From Ruegeria_C sp040830705 (GTDB taxonomy: Bacteria; Pseudomonadota; Alphaproteobacteria; Rhodobacterales; Rhodobacteraceae): 64,000 nt of DNA. A model generated the notes under the pieces. It searched no databases and had not been told where the DNA came from. It saw only the letters and a list, made by a program, of their open reading frames with translations. The stretch is taken from assembly GCA_040830705.1 (NCBI GenBank), contig JBFOME010000002.1, forward strand, positions 186,001 to 250,000, in the 5' to 3' direction. The translations under genes and the position numbers were made by a program. Shown here piece after piece: positions 25,888 through 34,137 of this stretch (positions are counted from its first letter, which is position 1; every line of letters starts with the position of its first letter).

Positions 25888-27267
25888 TTAGCGATAGGTC
25901 ACTTCTTTGACGGCGGCGATCACCTCATCCGTGGTCACCAGCGCCAGTTTTTCAAGGTTGGCGGCATAGGGCATCGGCACATCCTTGCCGGTGCAGTTGA
26001 CCACCGGAGCGTCGAGATAGTCGAAGGCCTGCTGCATCACCACAGAGGAAATGTAGCTGCCGACCGAGCCTTGCGGCCAACCTTCTTCGACTGTGACCAG
26101 ACGGTTTGTTTTCATCACCGAGTTGATGATGGCGCCGGTATCCATCGGACGCAGCGTGCGCAGATCAATCACCTCTGCATTGATACCGTCCTCAGCCAGC
26201 CTGTCGGCGGCCTCGAGCGCGAATTGCATCGAGATGCCGAAGCTGACGATGGTCACGTCGCTGCCTTCGCGGCAGATTTTGGCCTTGCCGAAGGGGATGG
26301 TGAAATCATCCAGCACCGGTACATCGAAGCTGCGGCCATAGAGGATTTCGTTTTCCAGGAAGATGACAGGGTTGGGGTCGCGGATGGCGGTTTTCAGCAA
26401 GCCCTTGGCGTCAGCGGCTGAATAGGGCATCGCCACTTTCAGGCCGGGCACCTGCATAAACCAGGCGGCATAGTCCTGGCTGTGCTGGGCGGCTACGCGG
26501 GCGGCGGCGCCGTTGGGGCCACGGAAGACCATATGCGCACCCATCTGGCCGCCGGACATATAGAGTGTCTTTGCGGCGGAGTTGACGATATGGTCCATGG
26601 CCTGCATCGAGAAGTTGAAGGTCATGAACTCGACAATCGGTTTCAGCCCGCCAAAGGCCGCGCCAACGCCGATGCCGGTAAAGCCGTGCTCGGTGATCGG
26701 CGTGTCAATGACGCGTTTGTCGCCGAATTCGTCCAGCAGGCCTTGGCTGACCTTGTAGGCACCCTGATATTCGGCGACTTCTTCGCCCATCAGGAAGACA
26801 TCCGGATCGGCGCGCATTTCTTCGGCCATGGCGTCGCGCAGGGCTTCGCGCACGGTTTGCGGCTTGAGCTCGGTGCCCTCGGGCCAGTCCGGCGTCAGAT
26901 CGACCTGCGGGGCGGCGGGGGCCGCAGCGGCAGCAGGGGCGGGCGCTTCGGAGCTCCCTGCGGGAGCCGCCTCATTGCCCGCGTCAGCCGCGGGGGCGGC
27001 TTCCGGCAGGGCGGAAGCGTCTTCGCCTTCCTCAACCAGAATGGCAATGGGAGTATTGACCTTGACCCCTTCGGTGCCCTCGGCGACGAGGATCTTGCCG
27101 ACGATGCCTTCGTCGACGGCCTCGAATTCCATCGTGGCCTTGTCGGTTTCAATCTCGGCCATGATGTCACCGGAGGAGACGGTGTCGCCCTCTTTGACCA
27201 GCCATTTTGCGAGCGTGCCTTCCTCCATCGTGGGCGAGAGGGCGGGCATGAGAATTTCGGTTGCCAT
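25888..27267 (-). CDS. pdhB: Pyruvate dehydrogenase E1 beta subunit with lipoyl domain
   Basis: The 459-residue protein combines an N-terminal lipoyl domain (Lys in ETDKATMEFEA) with a transketolase-type E1 beta domain, a fusion typical of Alphaproteobacteria. The E1 part starts near residue 135 (VREALRDAMAEEMRADPDVF) with the GEEVAEYQGAYKVSQGL motif and the C-terminal VTVEEGWPQGSVGSYISSVV stretch. The lipoyl module and Ala/Pro linker resemble those of pdhC, and DNA identity there suggests gene conversion. It works with PdhA to decarboxylate pyruvate. Confidence 0.96.
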   Translation of the reverse strand: MATEILMPALSPTMEEGTLAKWLVKEGDTVSSGDIMAEIETDKATMEFEAVDEGIVGKILVAEGTEGVKVNTPIAILVEEGEDASALPEAAPAADAGNEAAPAGSSEAPAPAAAAAPAAPQVDLTPDWPEGTELKPQTVREALRDAMAEEMRADPDVFLMGEEVAEYQGAYKVSQGLLDEFGDKRVIDTPITEHGFTGIGVGAAFGGLKPIVEFMTFNFSMQAMDHIVNSAAKTLYMSGGQMGAHMVFRGPNGAAARVAAQHSQDYAAWFMQVPGLKVAMPYSAADAKGLLKTAIRDPNPVIFLENEILYGRSFDVPVLDDFTIPFGKAKICREGSDVTIVSFGISMQFALEAADRLAEDGINAEVIDLRTLRPMDTGAIINSVMKTNRLVTVEEGWPQGSVGSYISSVVMQQAFDYLDAPVVNCTGKDVPMPYAANLEKLALVTTDEVIAAVKEVTYR

Positions 27268-27270
27268 GTC

Positions 27271-27660
27271 TCAGTTTCCTTCCGGGGCCGGGGTGATCAT
27301 CCCGACAATGTTTCCTTGTCCGTCTTCCACATAGGCGCAGCGGCCAATGCCGGGATAGTCGGCTGGTGGCAGCGCCTCGGCGCCGCCATTGGCCAGCGCC
27401 CAGGCGTAACGGGCATCGCAATCGCCAACCTCAAAGGTCATGGTGCCGCCGCGTACGGGGCTGCCAGTTGCGGGCGGGTCACCGACGCGCTGCATCAGAC
27501 CGCCGGTCAGCACGGTGCCTTCACCGATCTGATCGCCATCGATGAGGTGATAGCCGACCTCCTCGCCGCCGGGCATGGGGGAAAACCCCCAGCCGAAGAG
27601 GCCAGAGTAGAATGCCTTGGCTTGCTCCACGTCGCTGGCGTGAATTTCAAAATGCGGCAT
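27271..27660 (-). CDS. VOC (glyoxalase/bleomycin-resistance) fold protein inside the pdh operon
   Basis: A 129-residue vicinal-oxygen-chelate fold protein: HFEIHASDVEQAKAFYSGLF at the start and YVEDGQGNIVGMITP at the end, the two beta-alpha-beta-beta-beta halves of the fold. A metal-ligand His is seen at HFEIHA. It lies 3 bases from both pdhA and pdhB, so it is co-expressed with E1. The substrate is unknown; a role in clearing a toxic dicarbonyl or by-product near the dehydrogenase is speculation. Confidence 0.85.
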   Translation of the reverse strand: MPHFEIHASDVEQAKAFYSGLFGWGFSPMPGGEEVGYHLIDGDQIGEGTVLTGGLMQRVGDPPATGSPVRGGTMTFEVGDCDARYAWALANGGAEALPPADYPGIGRCAYVEDGQGNIVGMITPAPEGN

Positions 27661-27663
27661 CCG

Positions 27664-28659
27664 TCAGGCCTCGGCGTAGATGTCGGTCCAGAGCTCGTCG
27701 AGCGCAGGCTCGGGGCTCTCTTTCGAGAAATCGGCGGCTTTGTTGACGATTTGCTTGATCTCTTTGTCTATCGCCTTCAGGTCGTCTTCGCTGGCATGTT
27801 TGCCGCTGAGCAGCAACTCGCGCACATGTTCGATCGGGTCGCGTTCCTCGCGCACTTTTTGAACTTCTTCGCGGGTGCGGTACTTGGCCGGATCGGACAT
27901 GGAGTGGCCGCGATAGCGATAGGTTTTAACCTCCAGAATATATGGGCCCTTGCCCGCGCGGCAGTGCGCGACAGCCTTTTCACCCGCCGCCTTGACCGCC
28001 AGCACATCCATGCCATCCACGATCTCTCCGGGGATGCCGAACGCTTCGCCGCGGTGGAAGATGTCCTTGGTCGAGGTAGAGCGCTGTTGCGAGGTGCCCA
28101 TGGCGTATTGGTTGTTCTCGATCACGAAAACCACAGGCAGTTTCCAAAGTGCGGCCATGTTGAACGTCTCGTAGACCTGGCCCTGGTTTGCCGCGCCATC
28201 CCCGAAATAGGTGAAGGTGACGCGGCCGTTTTCCTTGTACCTGTCGGCAAAGGCCAGCCCCGCACCGATGGGGACCTGTGCGCCGACGATGCCGTGGCCG
28301 CCATAGAAATGCTTCTCTTTCGAGAACATGTGCATGGAGCCGCCCTTGCCCTTGGAATAGCCACCCTCGCGCCCGGTCAGTTCGGCCATCACACCGTCGG
28401 GGTTCATACCGCAGGCCAGCATGTGCCCGTGATCGCGGTAGGAGGTGACGCGCTTGTCACCCTCTTCGGTGGCGGCCTCAAGCCCGACCACAACCGCCTC
28501 TTGTCCTATGTAAAGGTGGCAGAACCCACCGATCAAACCCATGCCGTAAAGCTGGCCTGCCTTTTCCTCGAATCGCCGTATCAACAGCATCTCACGGTAG
28601 TATTCTTTCAGCTCTTCGGCGGAAACGTTTGGTTTCCTTGTGCTTTTACGCGCTGCCAT
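27664..28659 (-). CDS. pdhA: Pyruvate dehydrogenase E1 alpha subunit
   Basis: A 331-residue thiamine-diphosphate-dependent subunit. The ThDP motif starts at YFGDGAANQGQVYETFN and ends at VIENNQ. The regulatory-loop region TYRYRGHSMSDPAKYR is present. It is the first gene of the operon pdhA-VOC-pdhB-small gene-pdhC. An 18-bp palindrome 26-44 bases before its ATG is shared with lpd, which encodes the E3 subunit. Confidence 0.96.
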   Translation of the reverse strand: MAARKSTRKPNVSAEELKEYYREMLLIRRFEEKAGQLYGMGLIGGFCHLYIGQEAVVVGLEAATEEGDKRVTSYRDHGHMLACGMNPDGVMAELTGREGGYSKGKGGSMHMFSKEKHFYGGHGIVGAQVPIGAGLAFADRYKENGRVTFTYFGDGAANQGQVYETFNMAALWKLPVVFVIENNQYAMGTSQQRSTSTKDIFHRGEAFGIPGEIVDGMDVLAVKAAGEKAVAHCRAGKGPYILEVKTYRYRGHSMSDPAKYRTREEVQKVREERDPIEHVRELLLSGKHASEDDLKAIDKEIKQIVNKAADFSKESPEPALDELWTDIYAEA

Positions 28660-28683
28660 GACCGGCGGATCCCCTTATGCTGA

Positions 28684-28705
28684 GATAGTTTAGCGTTAAA
28701 CTATC
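28684..28705. promoter_or_regulatory. Palindromic operator upstream of pdhA
   Basis: A 22-bp inverted repeat with one mismatched pair. On the pdhA strand its core is TAGTTTAACGCTAAACTA (28686-28703), ending 24-26 bases before the pdhA ATG. The same core, with T for C at one centre position, precedes lpd at 44820. The shared sequence and similar distance to the start point to one regulator of both transcripts. The regulator is not identified here. Confidence 0.75.
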
Positions 28706-28788
28706 TATTAGAGCATTTCGTGGGCCAAGGCGAGCCATAATATTACGTAAGGGAAAACGCGGCTGAAAACGGCTAAAAGCAGGGGCGG

Positions 28789-29088
28789 TCAGCGAATGAC
28801 GATCTCGTCCGACCGCAGCAGACCCAGGACCGAGCGCGCCTGTTGATCCAGCAGATCGAGATCGAGATAGTCGTCGGACAGGCGCCGGGTCAGGTTTTCC
28901 ATCCGGTCAATCTCGGCGTCGAGCGTTGCCAGATCCCGTTGCAGCGCGCTGCGTTCGGCGCTGATCTCGACCCGGCGGAACAGCCCGTAATCCCCCTGCA
29001 CGGCGGCGAAGGTGAAATAAGTGCCGATGGCGAAGGCAAAAGCAAAGAACAGCAAGGCGCCAAGGCTGGGTCGATTGGATCGGGTCAC
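28789..29088 (-). CDS. ftsB: Septum formation initiator FtsB/DivIC family
   Basis: A 99-residue bitopic protein: short cytoplasmic N-terminus, one membrane helix (residues about 10-28, LGALLFFAFAFAIGTYF), then a coiled coil (RDLATLDAEIDRMENLTRRL), as in FtsB of the divisome FtsQLB complex. The LDLLDQQARSVLGL C-terminal motif is typical of the alphaproteobacterial form. It lies upstream of pdhA in the same direction, a frequent neighbourhood in Alphaproteobacteria. Confidence 0.85.
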   Translation of the reverse strand: MTRSNRPSLGALLFFAFAFAIGTYFTFAAVQGDYGLFRRVEISAERSALQRDLATLDAEIDRMENLTRRLSDDYLDLDLLDQQARSVLGLLRSDEIVIR

Positions 29089-29433
29089 GTTAGAAACCGC
29101 TTATGAAAACTGCCTGTCATGCGCCCTTTGCGGGCGTCTCTGGGTAGTATGGCACAGGTGATTCGGCTTGTGAATCCATGAAATGCAGGCGGTTTGCAGT
29201 TTTGTTGGACTGTGTTCGGGCGCCCCGAACGCTTGGCACGACGCGCGCCACCGGGTCGATCGGCAACGCCACCGTCCGCTGCGGGTCGGTGGCGTTCATG
29301 TTTGTCTGCTTTCCCATAGATTAGTCCAGATCAAATCAACCGGACACAATGTGATATGAGCCGATCAATCTTAAGCATCTATCCGGGGCAGTCGCCCCTG
29401 CGTGACCGGCTTTTGTCGCAGCAATGGTTCGGA
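29089..29433. other. Spacer of 345 bases with only a doubtful small ORF
   Basis: Between ftsB and the first orphan gene. A minus-strand frame of 66 codons (29117-29317) has no recognisable family and a weak ribosome site; it may be spurious or a small lineage-specific gene. No repeat, RNA gene or terminator with a T run was seen. Confidence 0.5.
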
Positions 29434-30012
29434 TCAGGGGAAACTGCCGCTGGGACCGTCGCCGCTGCATTCCCATTCCGTGCAAAGGCAGGTGTCGCCG
29501 AATGGATTGCAGATCCATATGCCGCACGTGGCGGCCAGATCGTCGATCCCTGCGGCGGGTCCGCCGGTCGGCCGCGTCTTGATATGCAGGCGAAGCAACG
29601 CGGTATCGACCAATGCAGGCCCCAGATAGGCGGTGTCACTGGTTTGGCGTAGGGTTGTCCTCGTGTCGCCGCGGAGTTTTTCATCGATAAAGCGCCAGAT
29701 CGCGCGGCTGCGCTCTGACACTTCGCGCAGGACTTCCGCCTCGGTTTCATGGGCTAGGGCGAGGCACGCTGCACGGTCGCCGCCCGAAGTTGCCATTGCA
29801 TCCCTTAGCGCAGACAGCGCCGCATGCAGCCGGTTCAATGTAACAACGGTCTGCACCGGTTCGTCATTATACGACATGGCCGCATCCAGCGCGGCGCGCA
29901 TTTCGGCGAGTCTGGCGGACAGAACCGGATTTGTGGTCTGCGCGCAGTCCGACACGCATCGTTCAAGCTTGTCGATCCGTTCCGGTATCGTCGATTTCGA
30001 TGTCTCAGTCAT
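29434..30012 (-). CDS. Orphan protein with a Cys-rich C-terminal tail
   Basis: A 192-residue protein of unknown family, starting at ATG 30012 behind an AAAGGAG ribosome site. The first 150 residues are predicted helical and soluble (ERIDKLERCVSDCAQTTNP, RLHAALSALRDAMATSGGDR). The last 45 contain five Cys in CGIWICNPFGDTC and LCTEWEC, then Gly/Ser/Pro. No signal peptide is seen. It follows a second orphan gene by 68 bases on the same strand, and that protein also ends in a Cys-rich segment. A metal-binding or disulphide tail is possible. Confidence 0.65.
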   Translation of the reverse strand: MTETSKSTIPERIDKLERCVSDCAQTTNPVLSARLAEMRAALDAAMSYNDEPVQTVVTLNRLHAALSALRDAMATSGGDRAACLALAHETEAEVLREVSERSRAIWRFIDEKLRGDTRTTLRQTSDTAYLGPALVDTALLRLHIKTRPTGGPAAGIDDLAATCGIWICNPFGDTCLCTEWECSGDGPSGSFP

Positions 30013-30080
30013 GTGTGCTCCTTTCGAGTAGGTTGATCCTCCCGATATGTCGCGGTGTTTCCGCGGGTTTGTGATCTTGG

Positions 30081-30554
30081 TTATTCCTCTGGCGGGTCGT
30101 ATTCGCACCAGCAGGCCTCGTCGTCGCACCAGCCGACACCGTTGTCGCGGGTGAGGCAGACGCTCGCGAACATGTCGCAGGTGTTCTCCTCTCCTGGCAC
30201 GACGTCGCAACGATCCAACCCGGGCCCCACCGGATATTCGGCATCTCCGGGCAGAATGGCGGTGAGTTGGGACGGGAACAGAACAAGTGGCGGGTGCGCG
30301 CCATAGTCGGCGCAGACGCGGCGCAGGTAATCTTCGCTGCGGAACCTTTTGTAAGAACCTGTGTTTCGTTTCAGGCTGGTGCAGAGTTTGTCGAGGAACC
30401 AGGCCTGCAATTCAGGGGACTGAAACCCGATGGTTTTATCGGGTTCGGCGGTCTGGGTGTTTAGCGGGCCCGCGATTACCATGCCTGCGATACAGCACAT
30501 CGCAAGGTGACGGCACAGGGTGCCGGAAAGATGTTTGCGCAATTGATTCATCAT
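30081..30554 (-). CDS. Probable secreted Cys-rich orphan protein
   Basis: A 157-residue protein with a basic N-terminus and hydrophobic stretch (LCRHLAMCCIAGMVIAG), suggesting Sec export. There is no good lipobox. The mature part has WFLDKLCTSLKRNTGSYKRF and a Cys-rich end (NTCDMFASVC, GWCDDEACWCEYD). An AGGAG ribosome site precedes the paired ATG codons at 30554/30551. I do not recognise the family. It probably forms an operon with the downstream gene at 29434-30012. Confidence 0.65.
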   Translation of the reverse strand: MMNQLRKHLSGTLCRHLAMCCIAGMVIAGPLNTQTAEPDKTIGFQSPELQAWFLDKLCTSLKRNTGSYKRFRSEDYLRRVCADYGAHPPLVLFPSQLTAILPGDAEYPVGPGLDRCDVVPGEENTCDMFASVCLTRDNGVGWCDDEACWCEYDPPEE

Positions 30555-30826
30555 AGTCGGACTGTCTCCTGCTGCACGCGGTATCGGGCACAGGTTTCGG
30601 ATACCGCCATTGGCGATTTACATCCGGGGGGAGCGTCTTTCTTGAGCGATTGCGTGTCGGAGAGAGTGCTAAAATGTTCCGACGACGCGCTTTGGTGAAT
30701 TGAGTAAGCGAAAATTTGTCTGGTAAATACTCGGGCCTGCCAAACGGCAATTGAACCCGCTGTCTTGTGGCGGGATCATACCTCAAAATGCAGTCTCAAT
30801 CAATGAGGCGGTGCGGGTGGGGCAGG

Positions 30827-32134
30827 CTACTCGAACTCGACAATATACCCTTTGGCGTGTTCCAGGTTCGACGCGTCGCCCCATTGCGGCGGGGTGTCGT
30901 CGCCCCAGTGATGGAACCGCGCAACGCTCTCATTTCCACCGCGATTGTCAGGCTGATGCTCGTACCAGTTGGTGAAGCCCAGCGGCGTGCCATTGGCCCA
31001 GATCCATCCCGCGTCGGGCGTATCCGCGCCCGGCTGGCGGAGTAGCCCAATCCAGGGCCCAATAAAGTGACCGGGCTTCCATTCCTCCCAAAGCGTTTCT
31101 TCCTCGCGGATCAGTTCGGCGATGAAATCGTTCTCTTCCTGCGAGGTAATCGAGACCAGCGCACCGCCCATCGCGCGCGCCTCGGCATCAGCCTCGGCCC
31201 AGCTTCCGCCGCCAGTGTGCACGACCGCATAATCATGCCCGCCGAACGGTTTGGTCTTGAGGATGTCACGGTCTGCGATGGCTTCTTTAGCAGCGGCCTC
31301 CAGCGCCTGTCGATCCAATGCGTTACGCGCGGCGGCCAGACCGTCAACCGATCCGCCCTCCCAGACATGGTGATACACCACCACCCCAGCGGCCGTGGCG
31401 ATACAGAGCAGAGCGGTTAGAGCCAGACCTGTCCCGCGTCCGCGCAGCTTGCGTTTCAGGATCATCAGCGGTGACAGCCGCGCCCCGTCCTGTGTACCGA
31501 TCTGGTAGGCACGGACCGGTCGGGGGATGTTCTTGAGCAGCTGGTTGCCCAACGACTGGACCTGCAAGGTCAACTTGCCTTCGATCTGATCGCGCACATC
31601 GCTGGACACACAGATGCCGCCCGGGGCGGCCAGCGATTCCAGCCGGGCGGCAATGTTAACTCCGTCGCCCAGCAGGTCGCCTTCGCGTTCGATCACGTCA
31701 CCAACACCGATGCCGATCCGAAACTCGACGCGTTTGTCGGCCGGCAGCGTGTCATTGCGATGGCGCAGCGCCTCTTGCACTTCAAGCGCGCAGCGGACCG
31801 CCACGACTGAACTTGGAAATTCGGCCAGTACACTGTCGCCCGCGGTATTCGCAATGCGCCCGCCGTGATGGGCGATCAGCCCATCCATGATCTCGCGATA
31901 TTGCGCAAGCATGGTGGTGGTGAGTTCTTCATCCGATGCCATCAGGCGGCTATAGCCTGCGACATCAGCGGCAAAGAGTGCGGCGAGTTTGCGGTGTAGG
32001 CCCGCGCCCGTCTGCCCCGCGCCCGACTGGTCCGATTCCTGCTCCACTAAGCTCACCCTGCTTCCGCGTCCCGTGTTGGGCCGGTTATGCCCGACCGCAT
32101 GATCAGAGCCTATACCAGGATCGAGGTTTTTCAC
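30827..32134 (-). CDS. Class III adenylate/guanylate cyclase fused to a C-type lectin-like domain
   Basis: 435 residues from GTG 32134 (GGAAG lies 5 bases before it; GTG 32056 is an alternative). Residues ~50-210 are a class III nucleotide cyclase: metal-binding Asp in FAADVAGYSRLM, ANTAGDSVLAEF, RIGIGVGDVI and DGVNIAARLE. One membrane helix follows near 235-255 (GLALTALLCIATAAGVVVYH). Residues ~295-435, expected in the periplasm, have a C-type-lectin layout: GALVSITSQEENDFIAELI, GPWIGLL, FTNWYEHQPDN and a QWGDA end. This suggests signalling from an external ligand to cyclic nucleotide synthesis. Confidence 0.85.
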   Translation of the reverse strand: MKNLDPGIGSDHAVGHNRPNTGRGSRVSLVEQESDQSGAGQTGAGLHRKLAALFAADVAGYSRLMASDEELTTTMLAQYREIMDGLIAHHGGRIANTAGDSVLAEFPSSVVAVRCALEVQEALRHRNDTLPADKRVEFRIGIGVGDVIEREGDLLGDGVNIAARLESLAAPGGICVSSDVRDQIEGKLTLQVQSLGNQLLKNIPRPVRAYQIGTQDGARLSPLMILKRKLRGRGTGLALTALLCIATAAGVVVYHHVWEGGSVDGLAAARNALDRQALEAAAKEAIADRDILKTKPFGGHDYAVVHTGGGSWAEADAEARAMGGALVSITSQEENDFIAELIREEETLWEEWKPGHFIGPWIGLLRQPGADTPDAGWIWANGTPLGFTNWYEHQPDNRGGNESVARFHHWGDDTPPQWGDASNLEHAKGYIVEFE

Positions 32135-32161
32135 TAACTTCCGTTGTGCGCCTGCCGGGTG

Positions 32162-33073
32162 TCATGCGGAGTGTTGCCCTTCTACGAATGCGATCAGATC
32201 CCGCTCTAGCGTAGTCCAGACCCGCCGGATCAATGCATTGTTGCGAATGGCCTCGGGTGCTGTCAGCCAGATCGGAAGGGTCGGCAGGGGAATGGACAGA
32301 ACCACCTCCTCCAGTTCCGGGTCCGCGCGCCCCGCGGCGGCCTGGCCAAAGCCCAGACCGCACCCGGCACGCACAAGCTCCCAATAGGTGGTCTGGTGAT
32401 CGCAGCGGGTTGTGAAGAAATCCCGGTCCACTGCAAAGCCCGCATCGCGAAAGCCCTGGATGATCTGATCATTGCGGTCATAGCCCACGAATTCATGGTC
32501 CAGTATGTCACGATCCGTTTTTGGGCGGCCGGTCCGGTTCAGGTAATCCTTATGGGCAAACAGCCCTGTTTCAACCTCGCCAATATAGCGCGTCACCACG
32601 TCAAGCTGTTCGGGGCGGATCATGCGCACAGCGATATCGGCCTCTCGAAACAGCAGGTTTTCTGTCGTGTCCGAGGCCACAAGCTCCAGCGAGATTTCCG
32701 GCGCCTCGCGGCGCAGACGCGCCAGGATCGCAGGCAATACGTGATGCGCCATGAAAATTGAGGCAGTGACCCGCACGGTGCCGCCTTCGGCCTGCGCGGA
32801 ACCCGCAGCGCTGAGTTGCAGGTCTTTGGCGGCGGCTTGCATTCGGCGCGCCGGGGCAAGCAGTTCAAGCGCCGCATCGGTCGGTTGCATGCCGCTGGCG
32901 GTTCGCGTGAACAGTGTGACAGCGAGGTTGGCCTCAAGGGCCGAGACCTGGCGCCCGATGGTCGGTTGAGTTAGCCCCAGTTGGCGCGCGGCGGCAGAGA
33001 GCGAACCGGTCTCAGCAACGGCAATCAGGGTCTGAATATGCGCCCAGTCCAGCTTGTCAATGGGTTGTGACAT
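32162..33073 (-). CDS. LysR-family transcriptional regulator
   Basis: A 303-residue LysR regulator: N-terminal winged helix (TLIAVAETGSLSAAARQLGL, TQPTIGRQVSALEANL) and a C-terminal effector-binding domain (RVTASIFMAHHVLPAILARL). It is divergent from the NAD(P)-binding epimerase-like gene at 33167, with a 93-base shared spacer, the typical layout in which LysR controls its neighbour and itself. The effector is unknown. Confidence 0.92.
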   Translation of the reverse strand: MSQPIDKLDWAHIQTLIAVAETGSLSAAARQLGLTQPTIGRQVSALEANLAVTLFTRTASGMQPTDAALELLAPARRMQAAAKDLQLSAAGSAQAEGGTVRVTASIFMAHHVLPAILARLRREAPEISLELVASDTTENLLFREADIAVRMIRPEQLDVVTRYIGEVETGLFAHKDYLNRTGRPKTDRDILDHEFVGYDRNDQIIQGFRDAGFAVDRDFFTTRCDHQTTYWELVRAGCGLGFGQAAAGRADPELEEVVLSIPLPTLPIWLTAPEAIRNNALIRRVWTTLERDLIAFVEGQHSA

Positions 33074-33166
33074 GCATTTTTGTATACCTGAGAAACAAAA
33101 TTCCGCAATTCAGAAACGTGAATGCATGACCCATCTTCTAGCTGTCAGAAAGTAAGGAAAGCCAAG

Positions 33167-34069
33167 ATGAGTGAGACGGTTCTGATCCTGGGTGCCACTG
33201 GCCGCTTTGGCCGCCACGCGGCCGAGGCATTCTGGCAGGCGGGTTGGCACGTCCGGCTGTTTGATCGCAAGACGGATGATCTGCAAGCGGCGGCGTCGGG
33301 GGCGGATGTGATCGTCAACGGTTGGAACCCGACATATGATCAATGGGCTGCGACCGTACCTGTTCTGACCCAGCAGGTGATCGCAGCAGCCCGGGCAAGC
33401 GGGGCGATGGTGATCGTTCCGGGTAATGTCTATGTCTACGGCGCGGACGCGCCCACACGTTTTGATACCGATACGCCCCATCGCGCCACCAACCCGCTAG
33501 GGCGCATCCGGATCGGGATGGAGGAGGCGTATCGCCGCGCGGGCGTCAAAACCCTGATCCTGCGGGCAGGGGACTTCATCGACACCGAGCCGTCAGGCGA
33601 TTGGCTCGACAAGGTCATGCTCGCCGGTCTGCAACGGGGCCGGTTCACCTATCCCGGCGATCCGGATCAGCTACACGCCTGGGCGTATCTTCCTGATATG
33701 GCGCGGGCGGCGGTGGCTTTGGCCGAAATGCGAGACCAGTTGGCGCCTTTCGAGGATGTGCCGTTTCCGGGCTACACGCTGACCGGTAGGGCCCTATGTC
33801 AGGCGGTCGCTTCAGCCCAGGGCGCGCCGCTGCGGTTGCGCCGTTTCAACTGGCTGCCGGTTCGTCTTCTTTCGCCGTTCTGGAAAATGGGCCGCCATCT
33901 GATCGAGATGCGCTACCTCTGGTCCAAGCCGCATATGCTGGACGGGACCCGCTTTGCTGCTCTGTTGCCGGATTTCGAAGCCACGCCACTGACAGACGCC
34001 CTGACACGGGCTTTATCCTCGATGCCGGTCGGGCAAAGCGCGCCTGACATGCGGCCCAAGCTGGTCTGA
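33167..34069 (+). CDS. NAD(P)-binding epimerase/NmrA-like protein
   Basis: A 300-residue Rossmann-fold protein with the dinucleotide motif VLILGATGRFGRHAAEAF at the N-terminus. The extended SDR layout is seen in IVPGNVYVYGADAPT and in the FTYPGDPDQLHAWAYLPDMA segment. ATG 33167 follows an AAGGAA ribosome site; the longer in-frame start at 33122 is not used. It is divergently paired with the LysR gene, its likely regulator. The substrate is not identifiable. Confidence 0.85.
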   Translation: MSETVLILGATGRFGRHAAEAFWQAGWHVRLFDRKTDDLQAAASGADVIVNGWNPTYDQWAATVPVLTQQVIAAARASGAMVIVPGNVYVYGADAPTRFDTDTPHRATNPLGRIRIGMEEAYRRAGVKTLILRAGDFIDTEPSGDWLDKVMLAGLQRGRFTYPGDPDQLHAWAYLPDMARAAVALAEMRDQLAPFEDVPFPGYTLTGRALCQAVASAQGAPLRLRRFNWLPVRLLSPFWKMGRHLIEMRYLWSKPHMLDGTRFAALLPDFEATPLTDALTRALSSMPVGQSAPDMRPKLV

Positions 34070-34075
34070 CCCGGA

Positions 34076-34108
34076 AAAAGAAAACGCCGCAGAGTCTATC
34101 TGCGGCGT
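34076..34108 (-). terminator. Terminator after the bactofilin operon (minus strand)
   Basis: A 10-bp stem, ACGCCGCAGA (34084-34093) with TCTGCGGCGT (34099-34108). On the minus strand it is followed by TTTTCTTTTT, so it ends the bactofilin transcript; it may also slow plus-strand transcripts from the epimerase gene. Confidence 0.8.
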
Positions 34109-34137
34109 GTCCTGAACTCTGAAGCGTCCTGTTTCTT

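Noticed and set aside
26482..28683. 733-codon plus-strand ORF opposite pdhB, the VOC gene and pdhA
   Set aside because: It lies on the antisense strand of clear PDH genes; its length comes from the GC-rich codon pattern, and the translation has no family features.
29117..29317. 66-codon minus-strand ORF
   Set aside because: No recognisable family, weak ribosome site and no link with neighbours; left as doubtful within the spacer entry.
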